A stretch of 64,000 bases of DNA from Hyaloperonospora brassicae (taxonomy: Eukaryota > Oomycota > Peronosporomycetes > Peronosporales > Peronosporaceae), in the NCBI GenBank assembly GCA_947650285.1, contig CANTFL010001360.1, forward strand, positions 496,001-560,000, written 5' to 3'. This document shows, piece by piece, positions 32,646 to 41,799 of the stretch (positions are counted from its first letter, which is position 1; each line of letters opens with the position of its first letter). The translations under genes were made by a program, and so were the position numbers. The notes under the pieces are model-generated. The model saw nothing but the letters and a program-made list of their open reading frames with translations, had not been told where the DNA came from and ran no database searches.

Positions 32646-33778
32646 GATGGCCCGTCTCGCTGTTGCGGCTTCGCAACAGCGCTGGACCCACGCCCATTGC
32701 CCTTTCTGGCGAATGGTCGTCCATTTCGCTCAGTACTGTTTGGTACTGGGCGCGGAGAACTACACTCGTATGCGTAGTGCCCTAACTTCTGACAGCGATT
32801 GCACCTCTGCAATCGCTTGTTGCTTGTAGAGCGAGGTCTCTCGCTCTCAACATAACAGAGGTCCATTGGTTCTGGACCTCCGATCTCTTGTCGTCTCGGT
32901 GGACGGTAAGAGTTTGAGCTAGCATGAGCCTGTCTCATGCTAAAGTCTTCCTGTTCCGCGGCTGATATCGCTTCTTCAAGCGTATTCAGCTCAAGGCGGA
33001 ACAGGTAGCTCCTGACGGGCCCTTCTGCGAGCCCTTGCATGAACACCGTAATCAACGTGTGTTCATGAACTGGGTTTGCAGTTATACTACTCGCAAGGAG
33101 TCGTATATGTTGTGCGTAAGCGTGCACATCACGCTTACCCTGCTTGAGTTTCAGGAGCTCTGAACGAGCCCTGAACTCAGCACGTGGCGGCTCAAACGTT
33201 TGTCTGAGCCGGGACTTAAGGTCATCTAGCGACCTAAACACATTTGGGTCGCTACTCTCGAGTCCCAGGGACCAAGTTTTGGCACGCCCTGCCAAGTGGG
33301 TCGGAGCAAATGTGAGTTTCATTTGCTCATCTTCGACGCGACGAGCCCTTAGGGCTCTGTCGAGTTCGACAAACCATAGTAACAGGGAGTCCTCCGGGAC
33401 TCCACTGTACTTGGAGATGTCGACTTTCATCACTTCGGGACGACGCGCATGCGCCGTCCCGCCCACAGCAGCATGGAATTGCTGCTGTCTCAACAGCTCC
33501 GTCTGTTGAGCACCGAGTTCTCTCAACTGCTCGGCCTGTTGAGAGCCTTGCTGGTGAAGCAAGGCTACTTTCTCCCTCTCGAGAGCAAGTTCATTGTGAA
33601 TGAACTTGGCGATAGCAGCATGTTGTTGGTCTCTGTCTAGAGACTCCAACATGGTGCTGACGACGAGTTCGCCTACGGTAGAACTCATTCGTTCTACCGC
33701 ACCCCATTCGATGTCACTCAAATGGGTAAACCCTTCACGCGTGGCGTGAAAGGTGTCTTCTTCATCCAACATGTTCAT
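32624..33778 (-). CDS. gag: Chromovirus Gag, intact (384 aa)
   Basis: An open frame of 384 residues starts at ATG 33778, 34 bases after the primer site. Residues 1-115 are acidic then Gln-rich and helical (LHQQGSQQAEQLRELGAQQ). A Retrotrans_gag domain follows (YSGVPEDSLLLWFVELDRAL, FAPTHLAGRAKTWSLGL, LRQTFEPPRAEFRARSELLK), and one CCHC zinc knuckle, CNRCQKLGHYAYEC (C-x2-C-x4-H-x4-C), lies before a basic Gly/Arg-rich tail. Gag assembles the virus-like particle and binds the element RNA. It is free of lesions, in contrast to pol. Termination at 32624 overlaps the frameshift signal. Confidence 0.95.
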   Translation of the reverse strand: MNMLDEEDTFHATREGFTHLSDIEWGAVERMSSTVGELVVSTMLESLDRDQQHAAIAKFIHNELALEREKVALLHQQGSQQAEQLRELGAQQTELLRQQQFHAAVGGTAHARRPEVMKVDISKYSGVPEDSLLLWFVELDRALRARRVEDEQMKLTFAPTHLAGRAKTWSLGLESSDPNVFRSLDDLKSRLRQTFEPPRAEFRARSELLKLKQGKRDVHAYAQHIRLLASSITANPVHEHTLITVFMQGLAEGPVRSYLFRLELNTLEEAISAAEQEDFSMRQAHASSNSYRPPRRQEIGGPEPMDLCYVESERPRSTSNKRLQRCNRCQKLGHYAYECSSPRPVPNSTERNGRPFARKGNGRGSSAVAKPQQRDGPSKNGRGQ

Positions 33779-33811
33779 GTTGGATGATGTGGTCCTTGGA
33801 AGGACTACAAA

Positions 33812-33821
33812 GTGCTACCAG
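33812..33821 (-). other. Primer binding site
   Basis: Two bases after the 5' LTR the minus strand reads TGGTAGCACT. TGGTAGC is complementary to the GCUACCA 3' end of initiator tRNA-Met, the usual primer of Ty3/gypsy elements; pairing beyond the first 8 bases is uncertain. Confidence 0.65.
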
Positions 33822-33823
33822 GT

Positions 33824-34211
33824 GTAACGGGGCACACCCTTGCGTAACTTAACGCAAGGGATTTGGGTGCCCCGACGGACGTACACGTGGCGAGCGAGGA
33901 AGCGTAGGTAGGGTAAAAGTAGAACTGTTATATTAATAAATTAAGTCTTTAAACTACTGTCTCTTCGTTTGACTTAATTCAATTATACTAATATAACTGC
34001 ATGTATGGTGACGCCTCGTCACCACTCATTGCGCGCGTCTTGCGGCGATTGGTGGGTTGATATCATCACGATATCAACCAATGAACAGACCCTTTGGTCG
34101 ACCCTTCAATATCACCACTTTGGTGATATTGTTTTAAAGAATATCCATCTTATATTCTTTATTGTCACTTTCCTTAAGTGACAATATCATGTAACGGGCT
34201 GCCCCGTTACA
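33824..34211 (-). repeat. 5' LTR of the chromovirus
   Basis: Matches the left LTR apart from one substitution and at most one single-base indel, with the same TG...CA ends. It should carry the element promoter on the minus strand. The GATAG target duplication follows at 34212. Confidence 0.96.
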
Positions 34212-34216
34212 GATAG

Positions 34217-36030
34217 GGTATGCCCAACTAGACAATAAGTTGTCAAGTAATGGCTTCCAGTAGACTCGGAGGTAGCAGAAGAGTTTGCGAGCAAAGGACC
34301 GGTTTACATTCCCTTTGCAATGTACAATCAAGTGTCCGACTGCCTTTTCGTTTGTGTCGAGGTCGTGCCTGTTGGTATCGGTCGCACGTGCTAGCCGCAA
34401 TCCGAGCGACGTGTCGCTTCATGCATCCACAGGCTGGACGGTGCGCATGCTGCTGGACTAACGAGATGCATTGCTGCTGGACTAACGAGATGCATTGCTG
34501 CTGGACTAATGAGATGCATTGCTGAGTATGACGTGACTTGAGTGCCGTGTGATTCGGGGCAATCACACGGCACGACCATTGCTCATTCGTGTAGACTGCT
34601 TACTCACCGATCGTAAATTCCTTGTTTCGATAGTGCTCGCATCACGTGTTTTGCATCATTCATTCGCTGTAACGTTAGTATGGCGACTTAGCGATCGTCT
34701 ATGCGTCGTTCCTAAGGTGATATGGCTCGAAAGAACGAGTCTCGCGTGCACCGTGCTCCGTCTACCTGTACCTGTTGCAGCTGTGCTGGTCAAGACAATC
34801 AACTGCTCGACGCTCTCCATATCAATGAGGCACCCAGCGTCAACCTTTTGCGTCAGTGCTCATCCACGAACAACACTACAACACGCACACTGGAAGGTGC
34901 TGGCTTCACACCCATCTCTTGCATGGCAGGTACTGACTGACCTCCTTTCGTTTGTTGACAAGCAGTGCTCCCTCCCGCGCACAAGCTGCCGTGGACAGCG
35001 CTTCCCGATCGGGTTGTTCGCTCTGTCTTGCACGGTCGACTCCAAGGACACAATGTACTGCTAGGCAACGTGCCCGGGTCGGCCATCGCAACGCGATCAT
35101 CTTCAAATCCGTCGCCATCCCGTGCGGTAGGCCCGTGATATTGGCAACAGCTGCACCCGAGTGTAGCCCACCATGCGATCTTCTGTCCAGCACGGTCGCG
35201 GCACTCGCCATGCCAGCATTCTTGCAAGTCGTAGGGTGGATGAGCACGGTGCAAGTGGCAACATCTGCAGCTTTACGTGGCTCTGCGTATTGTTGTCCGA
35301 CAGGGTGGCATGAACGCAACGATGGTGACGCAATGTCTGGTAAAGCGGTGGTGGCCATCTGCAGTGGACCCGCAGCACTTGTTATCCATTCGCACCACAG
35401 ACATCTCATGGTGCCCACTATCGCGTGTGGCTCCTCGCAGCCGTCCACCACACGGGTGGAAGCGGTCGACGCTCGTGCCATCAGGTGCACCAGCCTAAAA
35501 CACAGAGCCAAACCTGTCCTCGACCACGAGGCGACGACTGCGACACAGCATGAGCAGCGACCTACCTACCTGCCCTAGCGCCTGGGCAACCCACAATCTG
35601 GAAAGTCTGCGCGCAACACATGTAAACCAGTTCGATAGCCTGACGAGAGCGCTACATGCCGAGGAGACAGATTGTGGCGGCCCCTATAGGAGAGAAGGCG
35701 TGTGTTTGCTGCAAGCTGAAGACCAGCGAAGCACGTGTGCCGTTCTGACAACAAGACGCTTCTTCCCCAGCTCAAGACCACTTCGGGCCTCGCAGGTCGG
35801 GCTTGTCCACGCATCCTTCCAGTTCCCATAGTTACCACTAGCACTGGTTGACATGTCCAACCTACATGCCATCTGCCCATCGTTCCTTCCTCAGTAGCAG
35901 ATGGACGTGACGATCGAGCGACGCCCAACAGCGCATGCACGTGGGTAAAGTCGAGCGGGTTGACTGGCGCAGCTGGCTACGAACCTCTCGACAGCACGTT
36001 TCGATCAACGGCAGCAGCAGCAGCAGCACC
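34217..36030. other. Gene-poor stretch right of the chromovirus
   Basis: Long overlapping frames exist on both strands (about 34.9-35.6 kb), open because the stretch is GC-rich; none resembles a known family and none is clearly better than its opposite-strand partner. A 24-base triplicated repeat is at about 34448-34522. Confidence 0.4.
34448..34522. repeat. 24-base tandem repeat, three copies
   Basis: The unit TGCTGCTGGACTAACGAGAT plus GCAT occurs three times in a row; the third copy has one change (TAATGAG). Confidence 0.88.
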
Positions 36031-36036
36031 ACTGCT

Positions 36037-36044
36037 CTCACTCT
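36037..36044 (+). promoter_or_regulatory. Initiator-like element of the first GH6 gene
   Basis: CTCACTCT matches YTCANTYY and is followed by GCCTCCTGCC, 57 bases before the ATG at 36102. Confidence 0.45.
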
Positions 36045-36101
36045 GCCTCCTGCCAGCGACCACACACGTGCACTCTTCTGTCACCGCTCTGCTCGCCCGT
36101 C

Positions 36102-37487
36102 ATGGTCGCGTTTCGTCAATCGGCCATTGCCACGGCGTTGTTTGCTCTGGGGCTGTCGACAACGGTCGACGTCGCGCAGGCCGAAGAGCTCTGCTCGATC
36201 CCTCCGCAGTCCTTTGCCCAAGCCAAGACCGACTACCCGGACCTCGCTTTCGCCATCGATGCCGTCGAGGAGTACTCCATTGCGGCGTGGTACACAGACC
36301 GCCTGTCGCCAGCCGACCGCGCCAGGATGCGCAAGGACATGACGACCAAATGCTCCGAGGACGCGCGCATGACGTTCGTCGTGTACGGCATTCCCAACAA
36401 AGACTGCAATGCGGGCTTCTCGTCCAGTGGGTCCGTGAAGAACGCGGCCGACTACGTCAAGTTTTTGTCGGAACTGACGACTGCGGTCGGCGACCGAAAG
36501 GTGCTGTATGTGGTCGAACCTGACTCCGTGGGGCTACTCGCTGAAGACAATGGATGCGGTGTGGGCGCTGGTTACCTCGAGAACCTCAAGGTCGCCGTGA
36601 AGGCGCTCTCCGCGAACAAGAACGCCGAGCTGTACGTGGACGTTGGCTACTGGACGCTCGAGAATGACGCGCAGTTGAAGAACGTCGTGGCGGCCATGAA
36701 AGAGCTGGTCGCCGAGGCAAAGCTCAAGGGCATTGCGATCAACACGTCCAACTACCGCTCGAATGGGCAGATGGAGAAACTGTGCACCAAGTTCCAGACA
36801 GCTATGGGCTCCGCAAAGATGACGTGCATTATCGACACGTCGCGCAACTTCAACGAGCCCAGCACGACGGACTGGTGCAACGTCAAGGAGGGTGGCATCG
36901 GATACCCGCCGACGTCGGAAACCAACATCACCAGCATCGACTACTTCATGTGGCTCAAGGTTGCGGGCGAGAGCGACGGCACGTGTTTAGGCGGTCCCGA
37001 CGCCGGCAAGTTCTTTGAGGGGGGCTTCAAGTTCCTGTGGGACCAAGGGTACCTCGTCAAGGAGCTCGGCATGAACACGATCGCCGATGGAGGGACTGTG
37101 TCGCAGTCTTCGGAAGCTGGTGATCCCCCTTCGCCCGAAACGACCGAGGACGGCAGTGTGACCGACGCCCCGGACACGAGTTCCTCCGACAAGGCCGAGG
37201 AAGAGGATCAGACGCAAGACGAAAGCTCGCCCGAAGTAACTACTCCGACATCCGGCAGCATCGAGGTCGGGGCCGAGGTCGAGGCTGAAACGGAGACCGA
37301 GACCCCGACCGAGACCCCGACTGAGACTGGGGCTGAAACGGAGACCGAGATCGAGACTGGGAGTTTATCGTTGGAGACCGTTGAGCAGAGTCCAACTCAA
37401 GAGTCTGAAGCCGCCACGACCCCATCTCTTGAAGAGAGCCCTCTCAAGACCAGCAAGTGCGTGGTAAAAAGCCGAATGCGCAAGTAG
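36102..37487 (+). CDS. Secreted glycoside hydrolase family 6 protein (cellulase type), 461 aa
   Basis: The N-terminal 27 residues form a signal peptide (ATALFALGLSTTVDVAQA). The body is a GH6 catalytic domain: AAWYTDRLSP, VVYGIPNKDCNAGF with D101, YVVEPDSVGLLA with D141 (matching the two aspartates of Cel6A), INTSNYRS, IDTSRNFNEP with DWCNV, and MWLKVAGESDGTC. The family cleaves beta-1,4-glucan by inversion; oomycete members can act on host cellulose or on the organism's own cellulosic wall. There is no CBM1. The tail (about residues 345-461) is Ser/Thr/Glu-rich with ET/TP repeats (ETPTETPTETGAETETE), likely O-glycosylated, and ends without a membrane segment. It sits tail to tail with a second GH6 gene. 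Confidence 0.92.
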   Translation: MVAFRQSAIATALFALGLSTTVDVAQAEELCSIPPQSFAQAKTDYPDLAFAIDAVEEYSIAAWYTDRLSPADRARMRKDMTTKCSEDARMTFVVYGIPNKDCNAGFSSSGSVKNAADYVKFLSELTTAVGDRKVLYVVEPDSVGLLAEDNGCGVGAGYLENLKVAVKALSANKNAELYVDVGYWTLENDAQLKNVVAAMKELVAEAKLKGIAINTSNYRSNGQMEKLCTKFQTAMGSAKMTCIIDTSRNFNEPSTTDWCNVKEGGIGYPPTSETNITSIDYFMWLKVAGESDGTCLGGPDAGKFFEGGFKFLWDQGYLVKELGMNTIADGGTVSQSSEAGDPPSPETTEDGSVTDAPDTSSSDKAEEEDQTQDESSPEVTTPTSGSIEVGAEVEAETETETPTETPTETGAETETEIETGSLSLETVEQSPTQESEAATTPSLEESPLKTSKCVVKSRMRK

Positions 37488-38099
37488 TTTGCGCTACGTG
37501 TTTCGAGGGTATCGTCCTCGACCTGATGCCGAGTGCTGGTTGTGGCTGATCGCTCGGGCTTCAGACTCCGTCAACTTGTAACCCAAAGCAACAAACTCTA
37601 TTCAACACATTCGCAGTGTGGCAGAAGTGGCTCGACTTGTTTGCAAAACGTGTTTGTACAGAACAGAAACTCGGACAGGATACAGACAATGCCTGAAGAA
37701 CGAAGTGCTCCTTCGTGTGCGACCCCTTTGACGACGCGGTCCGTGCTCTTGCAACATCGCCAGGCAATTTTCATACTTGTTCTACTTACACGCAGTAGTG
37801 TCTTTGTATCCCACGAGTGGAAGACGTTTCAGTCACAGCTCAAGCTCCACGAGCGAGTAGCGGTGGACTCGCCTCGCAATGGATCGCTCAACGTTTGACA
37901 TTGTCACCTACTTGTCGGTCATGCAATCCTTGCGGCCACCGCCTCAGTAGCTCTTTTCCTGATCAAAGACAGGTCGACTACGACTGCACATGAGGCATTG
38001 AAAAAGAGAGAGCCACAAGCTCAGCGAAAAGAGGTCGCTCCACTGCTGCCTGACACTGACGTTTCCCAATAATTACCGGCATCGCTCTGCATGTGCTGT
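37488..38099. other. Spacer between convergent GH6 genes
   Basis: About 600 bases holding both 3' ends. No gene recognised. Confidence 0.5.
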
Positions 38100-39692
38100 C
38101 TACAAAAGGTACGAGTCTGGCGCAACGAGAGCTGGTTGAGGTCGAAAGTTGACCATTGTTGTTGGCAGAGGGGCTAAAGCTGACAGCTCTCGCGTCTTGC
38201 TCTCGCTCAGCATCCTCGACTGGTGCCGACGGACGTATACAACGGCGGCAAGCACTACCACTGCAGCAGCTACAACAGCGAGCACGACGACCACGCTACT
38301 TCCTGCTGTTGAGCTGCTTGAACTCTCGTTTGAGATCTGATGGCTGTCGGCCAATCGTGACGCTGTCGTCGGTGGAGACGGCGACGACGGCGACGACGAC
38401 GACACTTCCTCCGCCTTCAACCGGCTTTCCTTCGACTTGATAGCAGTACCGCTGGCATCGAAGGTCGACGAGATGGCCGAAGCTGAGCTGCCTCCTTTCT
38501 CGACCGCAAAGGCCGATTTCGTCCGCACTGGTGTCCCATTGGGCTTGCCAGTCGCCTGCTCCTGGTCGTCTGGATCCTCCTGCTCGTGCTCGTGCTGCTC
38601 CGGTCCCTCTTCGTCGCGTCCCAAGGACGTACTATTCCGAGTCGTGACGCCGTGCACCGTACCGTCAATGACAGGGTACCCCTTTTCAGCGACCAGAATG
38701 CCCTGGTTCCACAGCAACTGGAACAAGTCGTCGGAAAAGGTGCCGGCGCCAGGTCCGTGCATCGAGTCGGACGTGCGCCCGTCACACGTGCCATCACTAG
38801 CGCCCGGTGGCTTGACCCAAACGAGGTAGTCGACGTTGCTCAGACCCGTCTTCTTCGTCGGCAGCGCCCCAATCCCTGCGCTCTTGACGTTGCACCACTC
38901 GTGCGACGCAGGGCCGCCGTGGTAATTGCGGGACGTGTCAAAGATGCAGTGCAGATCCGTCGAGCCAATAGCTGTCTGAAAAGCCGTGCACAGCGTCGCT
39001 AACGTGCTCGTGGACTGGTAGTTGGACGTGTTGAGCACAATGCCCTTCACTCGATTCGTCATGGCCGCGAGCTGCTTCACAGTCTCCACTACGACCGTCG
39101 ACTTGGCAGCGTCCTGGAGCGTCCAGTAGCCCACGTCCAAGTAGATCTCTGCGTTCTCGTTGGTCGACGCCAACAGCCCAATGGCCGTCTGCAGGTTCGC
39201 GACGTACCCCGCGCGTTGGCCGCACTTGGAGCTGTCGGCGAGCAGCGCAATGGCGTCGGGCTCGAGAATGTACTGCACCTTCCGCTCGCCGATCGCCGTG
39301 GCGAGCGTCGTGACGAACGCGACGTAGTCGGCCGCAGAGTTCACTGAGCCGCCACCAGTGGACTCTCTGGCCGCACAGTCCTTCTCCGGCAGTCCGTAGA
39401 CGACGACACTGATCCGCGACGTCAGTGGACAGGCGGCCACGAGGTCCGTCGCGAGCTGCGCGTAGTCGCCGTCCACGAAGCGGTCCGAGTACCACGTGGC
39501 AACGCTGTGCGCCTCGAGCGCTTCGATGGCAAAGGCGGACGCCGGGTACGCCACTTTGGCCCGCGCGTACGCCTCGGGCGGCAGCGAACACAACGTCTCT
39601 GCTGCCCCAGTTCGGTGACCGATTGTCACGTCGGTCAGCTGCCCGACGAACGAGAGGCCCCACAAAGCTGTGCGAACGGAGCGCAGCCGCAT
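38100..39692 (-). CDS. Membrane-anchored glycoside hydrolase family 6 protein, 530 aa
   Basis: A paralogue of the neighbouring GH6. A signal peptide of about 27 residues (TALWGLSFVGQLTDVTIG) is followed by the GH6 domain: ATWYSDRFVDG, VVYGLPEKDCAAR and ILEPDAIALLAD with both catalytic-site aspartates kept, LNTSNYQST, FDTSRNYHGG with HEWCN, and VWVKPPGASDGTC. An inserted stretch TSDSMHGPGAGTF differs from the partner. After a Ser-rich stalk (SSSSPSSPSPPTTAS) comes one membrane helix (about 465-487, VVVVLAVVAAAVVVLAAVVY) with a basic stop-transfer RRHQSR and a 40-residue cytosolic tail. The anchor suggests work on the organism's own wall rather than free secretion; this is inference. The start has no obvious initiator; three copies of a short repeat lie just upstream. 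Confidence 0.92.
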   Translation of the reverse strand: MRLRSVRTALWGLSFVGQLTDVTIGHRTGAAETLCSLPPEAYARAKVAYPASAFAIEALEAHSVATWYSDRFVDGDYAQLATDLVAACPLTSRISVVVYGLPEKDCAARESTGGGSVNSAADYVAFVTTLATAIGERKVQYILEPDAIALLADSSKCGQRAGYVANLQTAIGLLASTNENAEIYLDVGYWTLQDAAKSTVVVETVKQLAAMTNRVKGIVLNTSNYQSTSTLATLCTAFQTAIGSTDLHCIFDTSRNYHGGPASHEWCNVKSAGIGALPTKKTGLSNVDYLVWVKPPGASDGTCDGRTSDSMHGPGAGTFSDDLFQLLWNQGILVAEKGYPVIDGTVHGVTTRNSTSLGRDEEGPEQHEHEQEDPDDQEQATGKPNGTPVRTKSAFAVEKGGSSASAISSTFDASGTAIKSKESRLKAEEVSSSSPSSPSPPTTASRLADSHQISNESSSSSTAGSSVVVVLAVVAAAVVVLAAVVYVRRHQSRMLSESKTRELSALAPLPTTMVNFRPQPALVAPDSYLL

Positions 39693-39699
39693 GCGCGCG

Positions 39700-39744
39700 T
39701 AGTCAATGGGAAGTAGTCAATGGGAAGTAGCAGTCAATAGGAAG
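39700..39744 (-). repeat. Promoter-proximal short tandem repeat
   Basis: TAGTCAATGGGAAG occurs twice exactly (39700, 39714) and once changed (39728-39744), 8 bases before the GH6 start on the minus strand. On the coding strand this is a repeated CTTCCCATTGACTA in the 5' UTR or core promoter. Confidence 0.85.
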
Positions 39745-40889
39745 TGTGATCCACACGCGCGACGGCAGCGCGGGACGCCGGCAGACAATTCACGAGTGCC
39801 CCATTGGCGTCTGGGCGGACGGACCGGAGACCGCGCAGCAGGTGTGCCCCATCGCAGCGTCCGATCTTGGCCAATCGAGAGCGACCCGACACGACGCGCG
39901 CCCAGATCGCTCCGGTCGCGGCTGCCCCGCGCGCTCGCGGCGGTGCACGACTTGCGGGTTCCGTCGGACCGCCGGCCGCTGTGTGTCGAAAACGTCGTCT
40001 TCGGAGCGACAGACGACGTGGTGGTCGACCGCCTTCCGCCAGTTGGGTGCGAGTGTCTCTCTCTCGCTTTCGTCTCTCGTCGTGTGCACTGTGGGGAGGC
40101 ACGGGACCGGATGGGGCGCCTCACGCCCCGCCCCACTCCGCGCGTTTGTCCGTCCGTCCGTCTGTCGCTTTCGACTCACTCACTCGCTCGCTCGTCTCTC
40201 GTCTCTCGTCAGTCGTTGTTGAGGCTCCGTGTTCAACGACACCGCGTGGTGCTACGCGACACTTGGGATGGGGGAAGAGCGGCGCGCGTGCTTTGCTCGG
40301 CGCGTCGAGACACAGAACGGCGCGAAAGGCCTCGCGCGGCGTGACGCAGACACGGGCAGGCGCACCGGCTGTCGCGACGACATTGACGGGCGAGAACGGG
40401 CGGGAGGACGCTGTCGTTTTTCGACCCACCGGTCGGAACCGATCGACACTGATGGAAGTAACCGACACCAACGACAACAACGACACTAACAACGGCGACA
40501 ACGACACTAACAACGGCGACAATAAGAGAGACGCGTGTGTAAAAGTAAACAGCTACGTGCATTTTCAGGCTCTTGGGCGCCGCTTGCTGACCCGATCCAA
40601 TGCGATCACGGGCAAAAGAGCGCTCACTTCCTCCATCGCTTTCTCACGAGCTGAGCTGAGCTGAGCTGAGTTGAGCAACCAAATGTCCACTGCGTCGAGT
40701 ACCGGAGACGACGACCGACGGACCGACGAACCGATCGACCGACTCGGCCTCTTCTCCTCATACATCAAAAAGCCGCAGACACTGACAGCGCGACATCGCA
40801 CGACTTCGAGTCGATCACCTCCTCGTTCCTTCCTTCCTTTCTTCCTCCCTCCCTCCATTCCCACTCTCTTCCTCCGTCCGTCTTCCTCC
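39745..40889. other. GC-rich intergenic region with simple repeats
   Basis: Contains (CGTC)n-like and (TCGC)n-like tracts near 40145-40210, a pair of AACAACGGCGACAACGACACT-type repeats cut by one base at 40470-40520, five GCTGA pentamers at about 40650-40675 and pyrimidine tracts (TTCCTTCC) near 40830. Open frames on both strands are composition effects. Confidence 0.5.
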
Positions 40890-41714
40890 TCATAGGATCG
40901 TACTGCCGCCATCCGGCGTGCGTCTAATCTCAATGTGAATGTTCTCGTGGTCGCTCGGGGTCGCGAGCGCTGCGTCGGCGTCGCGCGCTTTCTTCACTTG
41001 GGACACGGCCACACCCACCACAGCTACCGCTGCGACGACACCAGCGATCATGAGACCGGCCGAGCCCGAGAACGAACTGCCACTGCTCGTGTCGCTCGAC
41101 TGCGTCTTGACGAGTTGCGCCGCTTCGTCCTCCTGCAGCTGCTGCGTTGCAAGACCCGTTTTGGCACTCGGGTGCTCCGACGCGTTCAATGGCAATGGGG
41201 CGGGGGCAACCGGGGGAGACGGAGGGACCACAGGCGGCGTCACCACTGGCTGCGGCGTCGGCCCCGCGGCACTCACAGCAGACGTCGGAGCCACAGTGGG
41301 CTCTACAGTCTCCTTCGCCTTCTCAGTCTCCTTCGCCTTCTCAGTCTCCTTCGCCTTCTCAGTCTCCTTCGCCTTCTCAGCCTCTGTCTCCTTTGCCTTC
41401 TCAGCCTCTGTCTCCTTCTCCTTCTTCTCGTCTTCTGTGTCCTTCTTTTCAGGTGGGAAGTTTGGCACGCAGTCGGTCGGGTGCGAGCTCTTGTTCCTTG
41501 ACGGGTTTCCTACCCCTGGAGAAGGAGCGAGCGGCGGATACTTCTCCGCGTTGGCCGTCGCGTACGCGTTGGCGTGGCCGCCGTCAGTGGTCGGCGTATC
41601 CGCAGTCAACGGGGGCAAAGCCGCGACTACGTCGTGGGGGAGTACGGCCACGAACACAGCCGTGCAGACCGCAGCACACGTGCGGAACATCTTTGCTGCC
41701 GACGTCCTTTTCAA
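40890..41714 (-). CDS. Mucin-like type I membrane protein with KAKETE repeats, 274 aa
   Basis: A signal peptide (about residues 1-32, AAVCTAVFVAVLPHDVVAA) leads to a lumenal or external part. It includes a charged repeat block (residues 86-136: KETEAEKAKETEAEKAKETE and further KAKETE units), then a Pro/Thr/Val-rich stalk (PTPQPVVTPPVVPPSPPVAP) and a Ser-rich linker. One membrane helix follows (about 221-240, LMIAGVVAAVAVVGVAVSQV), with a basic start and a 34-residue cytosolic tail. The choice between Met1 (41714) and Met9 (41690) is open. No catalytic domain is seen and I recognise no family. It may be a cell-surface or wall-associated protein like its GH6 neighbours; that is inference from topology and position. 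Confidence 0.72.
   Translation of the reverse strand: MKRTSAAKMFRTCAAVCTAVFVAVLPHDVVAALPPLTADTPTTDGGHANAYATANAEKYPPLAPSPGVGNPSRNKSSHPTDCVPNFPPEKKDTEDEKKEKETEAEKAKETEAEKAKETEKAKETEKAKETEKAKETVEPTVAPTSAVSAAGPTPQPVVTPPVVPPSPPVAPAPLPLNASEHPSAKTGLATQQLQEDEAAQLVKTQSSDTSSGSSFSGSAGLMIAGVVAAVAVVGVAVSQVKKARDADAALATPSDHENIHIEIRRTPDGGSTIL
41305..41420 (-). repeat. 18-base coding repeats (TCAGTCTCCTTCGCCTTC)
   Basis: Near-exact units in a row encode the KAKETE/AEKAKETE repeat of the membrane protein. Variation in unit number is likely between strains. Confidence 0.85.
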
Positions 41715-41799
41715 GTCTGTGGCCGTTGGGGAGAGGTCCTCGTGCTACTGCTCCTGCGCCAGCAGGTGGTTCCACCCCACCCGGAGCCAGCGCAGGCCG

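Larger units (their letters stand above)
26234..34211 (-). mobile_element. Ty3/gypsy chromovirus, full length, recent insertion
   Basis: Two LTRs of about 389 bases (26234-26622 and 33824-34211) are identical by eye except for one substitution (26551 versus 34140) and at most one single-base indel. The target duplication GATAG is at 26229-26233 and 34212-34216. On the minus strand the order is 5' LTR, primer site, gag, protease, RT, RNase H, integrase, chromodomain, polypurine tract, 3' LTR, the classic chromovirus order. An extra intact gene lies on the opposite strand (26752-28356). Gag is open, pol is broken at several places. The whole element is made of consecutive short inverted repeats. 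Near-identical LTRs imply a recent insertion; the dead pol implies mobilisation in trans, decay since insertion, or base-calling errors. Confidence 0.96.

Noticed and set aside
26234..34211. Reading individual hairpins as terminators, origins or RNA genes
   Set aside because: They occur everywhere in the element, so no single one is specific; only the stem at the slippery site is singled out because of phase and spacing.
34906..35578. Two opposite frames of about 200 codons
   Set aside because: Neither resembles a family and each can be a composition effect; no initiator with a fitting start was found.
39804..40664. 286-codon + strand frame in the GH6 upstream region
   Set aside because: Arg/Ser/Pro-rich composition, runs through simple repeats, and overlaps equally long frames on both strands.
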